Shown: in pieces, positions 35,215 through 44,526 of the stretch
How positions within the stretch are numbered: position 1 is the stretch's first letter
Layout of the letters: every line of letters starts with the position of its first letter
Source: Haladaptatus pallidirubidus
GTDB lineage: Archaea > Halobacteriota > Halobacteria > Halobacteriales > Haladaptataceae
Assembly (NCBI RefSeq): GCF_020700235.1
Contig: NZ_CP085302.1
Span: forward strand, 372,001-436,000
Direction: 5' to 3'
DNA length: 64,000 nt
Position numbers and translations under genes: made by a program
Notes under the pieces: model-generated
What the model saw: the letters and a program-made list of their open reading frames with translations, nothing else
Database searches by the model: none
Told to the model about the DNA's origin: nothing

Positions 35215-36390
35215 ATGGTTAGCGTAACGTACGAATCCGTCGAAAAGCGATACGGAGAGACCCTCGCTGTCGATAACGTCGACATCGACGTCGAAGATGG
35301 CGAATTCGCGGTATTGCTCGGCCCATCCGGGTGTGGAAAAACGACCACCCTTCGCTGTCTGGCAGGATTGACGACCCCGACTGCTGGCAGCATCTATCTT
35401 GGAGACTATGACGTCACGGACGTCCACCTGAAGAATCGGGACATTGCGATGGTGTTCCAGAACTTCGCACTTTACCCCCACATGAACGTTCAGGAGAACA
35501 TTGGATATCCGCTGAAGGTCGCTGGTCAAGACGAGAAAACCCGAAACGAACGCGCCAGAGAAGTCGCCGAGATGGTCGAAATCGAAGAGCTCCTTGACCG
35601 CGATGTCGACCAACTGAGCGGGGGGCAACGACAGCGTGTCGCTCTCGCTAGAGCGATGATTCGACGTCCGTCTGTCTTCTTGATGGACGAACCGCTGGCT
35701 AGCCTTGACGCGAAGCTGAAGATTAGCATGCGGAGTCGAATCAAGGTGTTACAGCGCGAATTGGGTATCACAACGTTGTATGTCACGCACGATCAGGAGG
35801 AGGCGATGACGCTTGGTGACAAACTCATTATTATGGACGGTGGGGAGATCCAGCAGATTGGAACCCCCGACGATGTCTACCACGAACCCAACAACCAGTT
35901 CGTCGCTGGCTTCATTGGTTCGCCCTCGATGAACTTCATCGACGTTGAGTGGAGTGACGAACAAACTATTGCGCACTCCGGGGGAATAAGCGATTTCCAG
36001 GCCGAACTGGACCAAACGGTGGCCGCTCGATACGACGAGTATGATTCGTTCAGATTAGGTATTCGACCACAGTACTTCGCTGCCCACACGACGCCGACAG
36101 AAAACGCTGTTCCCGGTCGTGTACGAGTTACCGAACCACTCGGCGACGAACAACTCATCGACGTCGTCGTCGGGTTAGCGGACGGTGAGTCACTCGACAT
36201 CACCGCGAAGATTCCAAACAACATCACCGTCAGTCGGAACGACGACATCTGGCTGTCGATACAAGATGCGCTAGTTCACGGATTCGATATCGAATCAGGT
36301 GACCGAATCGAAGAGGCTGATGACGCGCGGTACAGGGTTGCAGATTCGCCCTCCACCGATGGACGGCGCTCAGAGACGGTCCATGACTAA
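35215..36390 (+). CDS. Sugar ABC transporter ATPase, second system
   Basis: A 391-residue MalK/UgpC-type ATPase with GPSGCGKTT (Walker A), VFQNFALYPHM (Q loop), LSGGQRQRVALARA (signature), VFLMDEPLASLDA (Walker B) and YVTHDQEEAM (switch). The C-terminal regulatory region (LGIRPQYF and after) is less conserved than in the first system. It energises the permeases encoded just before it. Confidence 0.95.
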   Translation: MVSVTYESVEKRYGETLAVDNVDIDVEDGEFAVLLGPSGCGKTTTLRCLAGLTTPTAGSIYLGDYDVTDVHLKNRDIAMVFQNFALYPHMNVQENIGYPLKVAGQDEKTRNERAREVAEMVEIEELLDRDVDQLSGGQRQRVALARAMIRRPSVFLMDEPLASLDAKLKISMRSRIKVLQRELGITTLYVTHDQEEAMTLGDKLIIMDGGEIQQIGTPDDVYHEPNNQFVAGFIGSPSMNFIDVEWSDEQTIAHSGGISDFQAELDQTVAARYDEYDSFRLGIRPQYFAAHTTPTENAVPGRVRVTEPLGDEQLIDVVVGLADGESLDITAKIPNNITVSRNDDIWLSIQDALVHGFDIESGDRIEEADDARYRVADSPSTDGRRSETVHD

Positions 36391-36460
36391 TAGTTGGGTC
36401 GTCTTAAGGGCATAGATCCTCAATTATTAACGTGACAAGACATTATCACAGGACGAGACA

Positions 36461-37438
36461 ATGGTCGAAATCGATTTCATGGCACATCAAGAGCAGTATA
36501 GCCCAAGGCAGCTATTGGACTTTGCAGAACTGGCTGAGGACGCTGGATTCGATATGGTTTGGACGTCAGATCATTTCCATCCGTGGTTCCATACGGACGC
36601 CGAGGCGGGCTTCGCGTGGTCATGGATGGGTGCAGCAGGAGAGCGTATTGACATTCCTGTCGGTACATGTGTCACACCTGCGACCGGGCACTACCATCCA
36701 GGCGTCATCGCACAAGCGTTCGCAACCCTCCAAGAGATGAACGACGACAAGGTCGTCCTCGGTCTGAGTACAGGTGAAGCAATGAATGAAACTCCGTTGG
36801 GCTTCGACTGGCCAAAATACCCTGAGCGGCGAGACAGACTCGAAGAGTCGCTCGAAATCATACGCGGTCTCTGGGAGAATGACAACTTTGTAGATTACGA
36901 TGGTGACCGTTTCGAACTGGATGATGCGAAACTGTACACGAAACCCGAGACGGACCCGGAGATACATATCGCAGCGAACGGCCCCTCGACAGCAGCGCTG
37001 ACCGCCGAGTACGGTGACGGTCTCATAACAGTCAAGAAGGGTTCGGAGTTCACTGATCGGATGTACCCTGCTGTGAGACGGTACACCGAGGAGGCTGGAC
37101 GGGATCCAGACCAAATCGAGACAACCCTACTCGTGATTGCATCGTACGGCGAGACGTACGAAGACGCCGTCGAGAGCACTCGTCCATGGTGGGCGACGAC
37201 TCAAAACGTCTTCGACCGCGCTATCGCCAACCCGCTCACTATCGAAAAAGAAGGCGACAAGGCGACTCGAGAACAAGTCGAGTCGAAATTCTTGATTGCC
37301 GATAGTGCTGAAGCGATCGTGGATCAACTCGAAGAGTACGCAGAGATGGGATTCGACAGAATCGCGGTTGCAAATACGAGCCCCGACCCGGAAGCATTCT
37401 TCGAGGTGATGGGGGACGAAGTCGTGCCGTCTCTCTAA
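36461..37438 (+). CDS. LLM-class F420-dependent oxidoreductase
   Basis: A 325-residue luciferase-like barrel enzyme. FAELAEDAGFDMVWTSDHFH, then TCVTPATGHYHPGVIAQAFA, VVLGLSTGEAMNETPLGFDW, RRDRLEESLEIIRGLW, IHIAANGPSTAALTAEYGDG and the C-terminal FDRIAVANTSPDPEAFF fit the group related to F420-dependent glucose-6-phosphate dehydrogenase. Haloarchaea make coenzyme F420. It would oxidise a sugar or sugar derivative. It follows the importer by 70 bases and is probably co-regulated with it. Confidence 0.88.
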   Translation: MVEIDFMAHQEQYSPRQLLDFAELAEDAGFDMVWTSDHFHPWFHTDAEAGFAWSWMGAAGERIDIPVGTCVTPATGHYHPGVIAQAFATLQEMNDDKVVLGLSTGEAMNETPLGFDWPKYPERRDRLEESLEIIRGLWENDNFVDYDGDRFELDDAKLYTKPETDPEIHIAANGPSTAALTAEYGDGLITVKKGSEFTDRMYPAVRRYTEEAGRDPDQIETTLLVIASYGETYEDAVESTRPWWATTQNVFDRAIANPLTIEKEGDKATREQVESKFLIADSAEAIVDQLEEYAEMGFDRIAVANTSPDPEAFFEVMGDEVVPSL

Positions 37439-37520
37439 ATTCAATATCATGGTTTTTCTCCTCAGTTAGCATCGACAGACCGAATATTTATGTGAACTGC
37501 TCTCAATCTGCAAGTTAGGT

Positions 37521-39263
37521 ATGCCCCAGCTGAATGGTGGCGAGATTATCGCCAAATATCTCGAGAAAGAAGGTGTAGAGTACCTCGTTGGAATCCCGGG
37601 CCACGGCAGTACAAACCTGCTTGATGCGTTCAACGACTCCGATGTAGAGGTAATCCAACCACGGCACGAGCAGGGTGCGACACACCTTGCAGACGGATAC
37701 GCGCGAACGAGTGGAAAACCACTTGCTGTCTTCACCTCGATTGGTCCCGGTGCGACGAACACAGTGACAGGTGCGGCAACCGCCTACGTGGACTCTATCC
37801 CGATGGTCATCTTTACTGGTGCCCCACAGACACACGAGTACGGTCAGGGCATCCTCCAAGAAATCGACCGACAGAAACCGGGTGACTTCCCGAGTGTGAT
37901 GGAACCGGTTACGAAGCAGAGTTTTGTCGTCGACAACGTCGAGCAACTCCCACGGGTTCTCAGACGTGCGTTCCAGATCGCCGTCACCGGTCGACCAGGC
38001 CCAGTTCACGTCGACGTCCCGATGGACGTTCAAGGAGCGGTCGCAGAAGTCGAGATTCCCAACCCCGCGACAAGTCGAACACACAGTCGTCCCGGCGGCG
38101 ACCCTGAGTCGGTCTCTGAAGCCGCAGATCTCCTTGCAGAGGCAGAGCGTCCAGTCATCGTCCCGGGAGGTGGAACGATGATTTCCGGAGCCTGGAACGA
38201 GGTGCAGAAACTTGCAGAGCATCTCCAAGCCCCAATCATTCCCACGTTCCAGGGGAAAGGGATCATCCCTGAAGACCACGACCTTTTCGTTGGGTACGCG
38301 GGATGGATCGGAAGCACTGCCGGTAACGAACTCGCCAGTAATGCTGATGTTATCCTCGCTATCGGGTGTCGGTTTTCTGACCTCCACACCTCTTCGTTCG
38401 AAGCGGGCGTGAGCTTCGAGATTCCTCCGAGCAAATTGATCCACGTCGACATTGATCCGAACGAGATCGGAAAAAACTACCCAGTCAAGGTTGGTATCCA
38501 GGGCGATGCGACGGTCGTCACGAATCAAGTGTACGATGCTCTTCGTAACCGAATTGACCCTATCGAGAACGAAGATAACGATTACTACAGAGAGATTCAA
38601 TCTCTGTGGGACGAGTGGCAGCAACAGGTTGAGCAACACTTGACGGATGACGTCCCGATGAGTATCTCTCGTGTTCTTGCGAGTCTCAGGGATTCCCTCG
38701 ACCGAGACGGAATAGTTGTCTCGTCCGCAGGTCAGCCACAGGAGACGACGAATCCCCAGTTCCCGGTGTACGAGCCACGGACGAACATCTCGTGTGGTGG
38801 CTTCTCGACGATGGGCTTCGGAGTATCGGCTGCGATCGGTGCGAAGCTAGCGGCGCCAGACCGAGACGTCGTCGACATCGAAGGCGACGGTTCGTTCTTG
38901 ATGTGCAACCAGGAAATCGCCTGTGCGGTCGAACATGATGTCGACGTCACGTATCTCGTCCTCAATAATCATGGCTGGAAATCCATTCGAAATCTCCAAG
39001 TCAACAAGTACGGGTGGGACCGTGTACTCGACACTGAATTCGATGAGGAGTCGGATGTTGACTTTATGAAGTTCGCTGACGCGTTTAACGTCGGATTTGC
39101 AGAGCGCGTTATCAAACCAGAGAATTTGGACAATGCCCTCTCAGATGCGGTTGCGTATGACGGTCCTGCACTCGTCGAAGCCATCGTCGAACCAGACAAT
39201 CCTAACTCTGGAGCAATAGTTACCGGTGAATGGGATCTCGCCGACCTCGAATCGGAGGAGTGA
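37521..39263 (+). CDS. Thiamine-pyrophosphate enzyme of the acetolactate-synthase type
   Basis: A 580-residue enzyme with the three standard domains: N-terminal pyrimidine-binding domain (VGIPGHGSTNLLDAF, RHEQGATHLADGYAR with the catalytic Glu, SIGPGATNTVTGAATAYVDS), central domain (ERPVIVPGGGTM) and C-terminal PP-binding domain with the TPP motif (EGDGSFLMCNQEIACAVEHD to VLNNHGW). Such enzymes include acetolactate synthase, sulfoacetaldehyde acetyltransferase and IolD, the ring-opening hydrolase of inositol breakdown. The context is catabolic with no biosynthetic partner, so a catabolic role is more likely; the exact reaction is open. Confidence 0.9.
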   Translation: MPQLNGGEIIAKYLEKEGVEYLVGIPGHGSTNLLDAFNDSDVEVIQPRHEQGATHLADGYARTSGKPLAVFTSIGPGATNTVTGAATAYVDSIPMVIFTGAPQTHEYGQGILQEIDRQKPGDFPSVMEPVTKQSFVVDNVEQLPRVLRRAFQIAVTGRPGPVHVDVPMDVQGAVAEVEIPNPATSRTHSRPGGDPESVSEAADLLAEAERPVIVPGGGTMISGAWNEVQKLAEHLQAPIIPTFQGKGIIPEDHDLFVGYAGWIGSTAGNELASNADVILAIGCRFSDLHTSSFEAGVSFEIPPSKLIHVDIDPNEIGKNYPVKVGIQGDATVVTNQVYDALRNRIDPIENEDNDYYREIQSLWDEWQQQVEQHLTDDVPMSISRVLASLRDSLDRDGIVVSSAGQPQETTNPQFPVYEPRTNISCGGFSTMGFGVSAAIGAKLAAPDRDVVDIEGDGSFLMCNQEIACAVEHDVDVTYLVLNNHGWKSIRNLQVNKYGWDRVLDTEFDEESDVDFMKFADAFNVGFAERVIKPENLDNALSDAVAYDGPALVEAIVEPDNPNSGAIVTGEWDLADLESEE

Positions 39264-39268
39264 TCAGG

Positions 39269-40102
39269 ATGGTTGTCTCGAGAACTGACCAGCACCTATT
39301 CGAGAACGCAGCGTTCCAAATCGGGTTGGGTACGTATAGTTTGACTGGAGACAAAGGGACAGAAACTATTCAGTCGGCACTTGAATACGGGTATCGACAT
39401 GTCGATACGGCACGCCTCTACGAAAACGAACGAAATGTGGGTGATGCCCTCACCAGAGCAGACGTCGATCGAGAAGACGTCCTCGTGGCGACGAAGGTCG
39501 GTCACTTCGAAGAACCCGAGAAGACACCGACATACATTCAGGAAGCCGTAACAGCAAGTCTCGACCGACTTGGTGTCGATACCATCGACCTCCTGTATCA
39601 CCACTGGCCACATGACGAGTCAGAGGTCGAGACGGTGTTACCAGTCTTCGACGAACTCGTTGACGAGGGTCTAGTTGCAAGCGTGGGAGTCAGTAACTAT
39701 CCAATTCGGTACCTCGAGATGATACCAACGCTTATCGATGCGCCCCTCGTCGCTAACCAGGTCGAGATGCACCCATTGCTCCAGCAGCAGGAACTCTACG
39801 CGTACCTTCATGATCAAGATATTACTCTCGTCGCGTACTCTCCACTCGCGCAGGGGAAGGTGTTCGACGTCCCAGAACTCGTGAGGATCGCGGAGAAGCA
39901 CGAAACCACCGCTGCGGCTGTGAGCCTCGCATGGCTTGCACAGAAGGAGGGAGTCGTCCCGATTCCCCGGTCGAGCAAGGACGCTCACATCCAACAAAAC
40001 CTAGACACGCGCACGCTGTCGCTGGACGCAGAAGACTTCGAGACCATCGAATCTCTGAATAAGAATGAGCGACTCGAAGACCCATCGTGGATGGACTGGT
40101 AA
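39269..40102 (+). CDS. Aldo-keto reductase
   Basis: A 277-residue AKR barrel: GLGTYSLTGDKGTETIQSAL, then YGYRHVDTARLYENERNVGD (catalytic Asp and Tyr), LVATKVGHF (Lys), LLYHHWPHD (His), ASVGVSNYPIRYLEMI, ANQVEMHPLLQQQELYAYLH, LVAYSPLAQG and VPIPRSSKDAHIQQNL (NADPH-binding). All four catalytic residues are present. ATG 39269 follows the TPP gene stop by 5 bases, so they are co-transcribed. It would reduce or oxidise an aldehyde or keto sugar of the pathway. Confidence 0.92.
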   Translation: MVVSRTDQHLFENAAFQIGLGTYSLTGDKGTETIQSALEYGYRHVDTARLYENERNVGDALTRADVDREDVLVATKVGHFEEPEKTPTYIQEAVTASLDRLGVDTIDLLYHHWPHDESEVETVLPVFDELVDEGLVASVGVSNYPIRYLEMIPTLIDAPLVANQVEMHPLLQQQELYAYLHDQDITLVAYSPLAQGKVFDVPELVRIAEKHETTAAAVSLAWLAQKEGVVPIPRSSKDAHIQQNLDTRTLSLDAEDFETIESLNKNERLEDPSWMDW

Positions 40103-41109
40103 TTAGACAGGTCGTTGACCCCGCGCTTTGGCGATTCCCCCTTGAAGTACCCGCTTGACATCCCTTGCAGCCTTCCGTCGTCGTTCTTCGTCTGCTTGTT
40201 TCGAGTACCAGGCTACGCGGGGGGTAAGAATTACGTTATCTAAACTGCAAAGTGGACTATCGAACATTAATTCATCAGACTGGTCGGCAGGTTCGTACTG
40301 GAACACGTCTAGTCCCGTATCCCCGACTTCGCCACGCTTGAGTGCTTCTGAAAGCGTTTCCTCATCGACGAGCTCTCCACGAGCGACGTTCAAGAGTACT
40401 GCGTTAGACCGGAATCGACCGAATGAATTTGTATCGATTAGATTTGTTGTCTCTTCGGTTAGGGGTGTATGGAGTGAGACGACCGCTGCTTTTTCGATGA
40501 GATCTTCGAACGTCGTCTTCGAGACGCCAACGGATTCCATTTCTTCAGTATCCACTTACCTGTCTGCGGTGGCAACGTCCATTCCGAACGCCTGAGTTCT
40601 GGTTGCAACGCGGCGTGCGATGGTTCTAAACCTAACTAGACCAAGTGTACTTCCACGCAAACGCGAGATGTTCTCTGTCGAAAGTTTCCAGTCCCACAGC
40701 CCATCATGCAAGCCGTCGTTGTAATCGACGACTCATCGCTTCGTCGCAAGCATGAGTGCCATGGTGCGGTCGGCGACATCATTCTGACAGTACTCGGATG
40801 TATGGACGACGTGGATGCCGTATTCTGCAGCATATGCACTGTTGACAGCGTCTAGTCCGATCCCAAAGCGAGCAATCACGGTACAGTTTTTGAGTCGGTC
40901 GATTGCATCACTTGAATACGGAATCGCCAATAGTCGATCGATGACGATGTGCACGTCACCCAGTTGTTCTTCGAACTCGAATTCACTGTCGATGTCGACG
41001 GGGAGTAAGTCGACGTCTGTCCCTTGAAATACCGATTTTTCGACAGAGAGGTCGAATGTACTTCCGCGGTGATACCGACGACAGGAGAACTAGTACTACT
41101 ATTTGACAT
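40103..41109 (-). pseudogene. D-isomer-specific 2-hydroxyacid dehydrogenase gene, disrupted
   Basis: Pieces in different frames give a whole family member: N-terminus SSPVVGITAEVHSTSLSKNR, then IVIDRLLAIPYSSDAIDRLK, VIARFGIGLDAVNSAYAAEY, GIHVVHTSEYCQNDVADRTM, a stop, scraps of the Rossmann GxxxLGLVRF block, then VVSLHTPLTEETTNLIDTNS, NAVLLNVARGELVDEETLSE and ILTPRVAWYS. There are at least two stops and a frameshift near 41010, and the GxGxxG block is damaged. These enzymes reduce 2-keto acids or oxidise 2-hydroxy acids (phosphoglycerate dehydrogenase-like). It lies between active genes of the island, so decay is recent. Confidence 0.82.
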
Positions 41110-41112
41110 TTT

Positions 41113-42267
41113 TCAGACCTCGATGAGTACTTTCCCGTCCACTCGTTTCGATGCCTGTTCGATAGCTGTGTCGGCTTCTTCGAGGTCGAAGATCGACGTG
41201 ACGAGCGGGAGATTGTCAAGTTTTCCCGCAGCCATTAACCGGATTACACCAGTAAAGATTCGGTCCCCTGTGTGACCTTCTGCACCGTAAACCTGGGCTG
41301 CATTCGCCTGATATTGTCTAAGGTCGACTGATGCTGGCTCCCCTGCATTGCTGATATGGACGACGTTTGCAGTCTCAGCAAGCGTCTCATCGATTGCGGG
41401 GTAGGTCTGGGCGACGGCACCTGCCGTCTCTACGTGAACGTCGACCCCCATCCCGTCCGTCACCTGTGCAACTGCCTGTGTAGGGTCGGTCTCGACCGGG
41501 TTGAACACGTATTCGAATCCGAGTTCACGAGCGAGGTCACGCCGTTCATCGGAGGGTTCGAATGCGATGACAGCACCCGCTCCTGCCGCACGGGCGACAT
41601 TCATTCCGGTGAGGCCAATCGGTCCGACACCGTGGAAGGCATAGTAGTCACCGGGCCGGATTCCTTCAGCACGGCCAAACAAACCGTTATAGGTAATAGT
41701 GGTCGGTTCGATGGTCGCAGCGGCCTTCAAGATGTCATCTTTTGATTTGTACGCTTTTTCAAGGGGCGACACGTCCCACAACAATATCTCTGGCACCGCG
41801 ACGTACTCTGCAAACGCACCAGGAATGGTGAATCCCAGTTGCTCGAAGTTCTCACAGTGTCCGTTGAATCCGTTTCGACACATGTGACACCGGCCACAAT
41901 ATGAAGTTACCTCGGACGTGACGAGGTCACCTTTTGAGAAGGACTGAACATCTTCTCCCGTCTCGACGACCTCCCCCGAGAACTCGTGACCGATGACGTT
42001 TGGGAGATTTACGTATGCAGAGTAATGCATGTACCTGTCGCCGTCAGCATGCGTCATCGAGATGTCGCTCCCACAGACACCGGTATATCGAACTTTCACC
42101 AGTACTTCGTCTGATTCGGGTGTCGGCTTCTCTCTGTTTTCGATGTGAAGGGCTGGGTGCTTCCACGTCTGTGACCCGTTGTTTGATTTGTGCGTATCTG
42201 CCTCTGTCTCTGAACATTCGTACTCAGGACGTGGGTCCCACTCGCCGTCGAGAATTACAGCTTTCAT
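41113..42267 (-). CDS. Zinc-dependent medium-chain dehydrogenase, scyllo-inosose dehydrogenase-like
   Basis: A 384-residue MDR enzyme. Catalytic zinc ligands lie in TGVCGSDISM and GHEFSGEVVE; the structural zinc loop is YCGRCHMCRNGFNGHC; the NAD site is HGVGPIGLTGMNVAR. The first 45 residues (MKAVILDGEWDPRPEYECSE, then NNGSQTWKHPALHIENREKP) are longer than in alcohol dehydrogenases and recall, from memory, the IolM scyllo-inosose 3-dehydrogenase of Thermotoga. Start 42267 is chosen because the longer frame to 42378 has no family likeness. If the likeness is true it makes inositol a substrate candidate for the island. Confidence 0.88.
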   Translation of the reverse strand: MKAVILDGEWDPRPEYECSETEADTHKSNNGSQTWKHPALHIENREKPTPESDEVLVKVRYTGVCGSDISMTHADGDRYMHYSAYVNLPNVIGHEFSGEVVETGEDVQSFSKGDLVTSEVTSYCGRCHMCRNGFNGHCENFEQLGFTIPGAFAEYVAVPEILLWDVSPLEKAYKSKDDILKAAATIEPTTITYNGLFGRAEGIRPGDYYAFHGVGPIGLTGMNVARAAGAGAVIAFEPSDERRDLARELGFEYVFNPVETDPTQAVAQVTDGMGVDVHVETAGAVAQTYPAIDETLAETANVVHISNAGEPASVDLRQYQANAAQVYGAEGHTGDRIFTGVIRLMAAGKLDNLPLVTSIFDLEEADTAIEQASKRVDGKVLIEV

Positions 42268-42362
42268 TGTGATGTATGCAACAGAGTCCCATAGTGGTAT
42301 AATTGTTACTGTCGCTTCAAGGATGTCCGATGAAAACATTTTCACCAAACTCAACGCCCCGG

Positions 42363-42557
42363 TTAGAACAGCTGCCACCCGCCGTCGACGTAGACTATCT
42401 CACCAGTGATGTAATCTGCCTTGTCAGTGGCAAAGAAGAGCGCCGTTCCCGCGATATCAGATGGTCGTTCTGCGCGACCGAGTGGGACCGGCTTCATCAG
42501 ACCTTCATCTTTAACCGTCTGTATCTTTTCTCTATCAACGAAATCCGCCAAATGCAC
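42363..42557 (-). pseudogene. C-terminal fragment of a short-chain dehydrogenase
   Basis: Reads PVPLGRAERPSDIAGTALFF, then ATDKADYITGEIVYVDGGWQ. This is the last quarter of an SDR (PLGRxxxPxDIAxxxxFLxSxxAxYITGxxxxVDGG). The catalytic Tyr-Lys part is gone. The upstream side abuts transposase sequence, so an insertion removed the rest. Confidence 0.75.
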
Positions 42558-42575
42558 CGCAAGGCGGTTGGTTAA

Positions 42576-42836
42576 TTACTTGTCCGTGTTGCCGAGACGG
42601 ATGCATATTATCGGGCTGGAATCGTCGCGATCGATACGACAGAGTATGAGCCATTCACTGGAGACCGCACAGGGCATGAAGAGGAGATCATCGGGACGAA
42701 AAACGGTGAGTACGCCTACCAGTGGGCGACGATCCAACTCGTCGGCAATGCATTACCGATTGTCTTAGAAGCTCGGCCGGTTCGGAAAGGCAATTCTCGG
42801 GTGGAGATCGTCCAAGATCTCCTGCCGAATATCCAG
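42576..42836 (+). pseudogene. Fragment of an insertion-sequence transposase
   Basis: Reads VAETDAYYRAGIVAIDTTEY, then EPFTGDRTGHEEEIIGTKNG, YAYQWATIQLVGNALPIVLE and ARPVRKGNSRVEIVQDLLPN. Codon structure and the IDxTExxPFTGDRxGHExxIIGTK block match haloarchaeal IS transposases around the first catalytic Asp. Both ends are missing. Its end overlaps the last codons of the orc1 pseudogene on the other strand. Confidence 0.6.
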
Positions 42837-43964
42837 ACTATACAGATAGTAACTACCGCCGTGGATACCGTCGTTCCGCTCATCGTGCTTGATGAATCCT
42901 TTCAGTCGAAGCTGACTGATACGGTCATGAATCGTTCGGTTAGAGACGATATCCGTGTCGATAAGATTTACAACGAGTTGGTACCGTTCGTAGATATCCG
43001 ACCGTTTGCATGGTGTTTTGCCTTCTGCCTCGGGCTGGAGTAAACTGAATAACGTCAGTTGGCTTTGCGTCGGAGGGATTCGAGTTCGTCCTGCACTTTT
43101 CCCTTCTCGATGAAATCTCGAGCCTCGCGAACGTAGCTTTCGCCAACCTCTGAATCGTCTCTCGTTCACGCCAAATCTCCCGCTTTGTATAGCAACTTCA
43201 GTGCTTGTCGTGCACTCCCCGATTCTTCCGCCGAGAACGCCGAACACAATGGAATCGTATCACCGTCTAAAATACCATCACGAAATGCTTTTTCTGCACG
43301 CTGCTTGAGGATATTCCGAAGTTGGTTCGCATCATATGGCGGGAAGTGGATCTCTTCATCGCACAGGCTGTCCTTCACACGCGCATTCAATATCACGAAA
43401 CGTGAAATCATTCGAAATCCCGACAACACCGACTAACGTATCCTCAACACTCTCATTATCGTTCGCTCGTGGCAGTTCGTAGAGGATATCATCGTCACTG
43501 CCGATCGAATCAATCTCGTCTAGAACGACTAGCAAGTGGGTTGCATCTAAGTCGTTGATGTGATTCCACAGCATTTGGTACACTTGACTGGCGGCATACC
43601 CTGTTGATGGAATTTTCTCAGATGTATCTCGGAATTGGTTCACGAGATCAACCGAGACCTGATAACTGCTGGACGCAGATTTGCAGTTCAAGTTAACCAC
43701 CTTGATATTGAGATCGTCATAGTTCTCTTGGTCGGATAGCAATTGGTTCAATACGAGTCGTGTTGCGAGAGTCTTCCCGACGCCAGTCTGCCCGTATAAG
43801 AAGATATTTTTCGGCGGGGCAGCGTTGATGACGGGACGAAGTGCTTCTTGGTACTCGGACAATTCCTCGTCACGCTCGACCAGTTCTTCAGGACGGTAGT
43901 TATCACGGAGAACGGCTTCGTTGACGAAGATTGGGTCATCCCGCGTGAATTCCTTCAACCCCAT
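42765..43964 (-). pseudogene. Orc1/Cdc6-family replication initiator, frameshifted
   Basis: From ATG 43964: MGLKEFTRDDPIFVNEAVLR, then RDEELSEYQEALRPVINAAP, Walker A FLYGQTGVGKTLATRLVL, Walker B LLVVLDEIDSIG and VGVVGISNDFTFRD (sensor 1). The frame breaks near 43395 and resumes as NARVKDSLCDEEIHFPPYDA, then GSARQALKLLYKAGDLA. After further breaks near 43170 and 43050 it ends with the winged helix SQLTLFSLLQPEAEGKTPCK, SDIYERYQLV, TIHDRISQLRLKGFI. At least three frameshifts make it inactive. Orc1/Cdc6 proteins bind origin repeats and start replication of haloarchaeal replicons. Confidence 0.85.
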
Positions 43965-44091
43965 TGGTTCTGATTTGATACTATGACAGAACAGTATATA
44001 AAACCCGGCGTTCACGAGCATCATGAGCTTCACCAGCTTCACGAGCCACTACTCTATTTAAATACAGTCCCTCTCCGATTTTCACGAGAAG

Positions 44092-44153
44092 GTCTCCAAA
44101 AACCACTGGGGTGCTACTACAGGAATCTGTTACCCTCGATTTTGGTTGGAGAC
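44092..44153. repeat. Inverted pair of origin-box-like elements upstream of orc1
   Basis: GTCTCCAAAAACCAC followed by TGGGG on the plus strand (44092-44111) faces GTCTCCAACCAAAAT followed by CGAGGG on the minus strand (44153-44132). The shared start GTCTCCAA and the G run at the distal end recall archaeal ORB elements. The pair lies 130 to 190 bases before the orc1 pseudogene. An AT-rich stretch (CTATTTAAATAC) is next to it. Confidence 0.4.
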
Positions 44154-44424
44154 GATTCGAGGAGTAGCCATAGAAAGAGTATTGGAAAAGGAAAGATTTA
44201 AGCATTTATTTGTTATACTAGTCCGTAGTAGATCTAGTCTAACGGAGGATGGACTAACGAAACAAGTGTTTTCAGCACCATCGGACATTCTCAAGGGAGA
44301 GCTCGTGAAAAGTGGTGTGTGGGTGTCCAGACAATCATGCTAGAATGTGGCATGGGCTCGTGAAATCCGGAGTGTCAGACACGCTGCTGTCTGCTACATT
44401 TACCATATACACCGGTATGATTCA

Positions 44425-44445
44425 CGTTAGGACACTATACTAACG
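44425..44445. promoter_or_regulatory. 21-bp palindrome, site 5
   Basis: CGTTAGGAC-ACT-ATACTAACG. It lies about 460 bases upstream of the orc1 pseudogene start, between it and the broken HTH gene. Confidence 0.7.
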
Positions 44446-44526
44446 TTGAACTACCAACCTGATCTGACCAGTATTTTGGAATGATAGTAGTGATTTACCG
44501 CTTCGAGGAGCTATTCAGCTGAAGAA

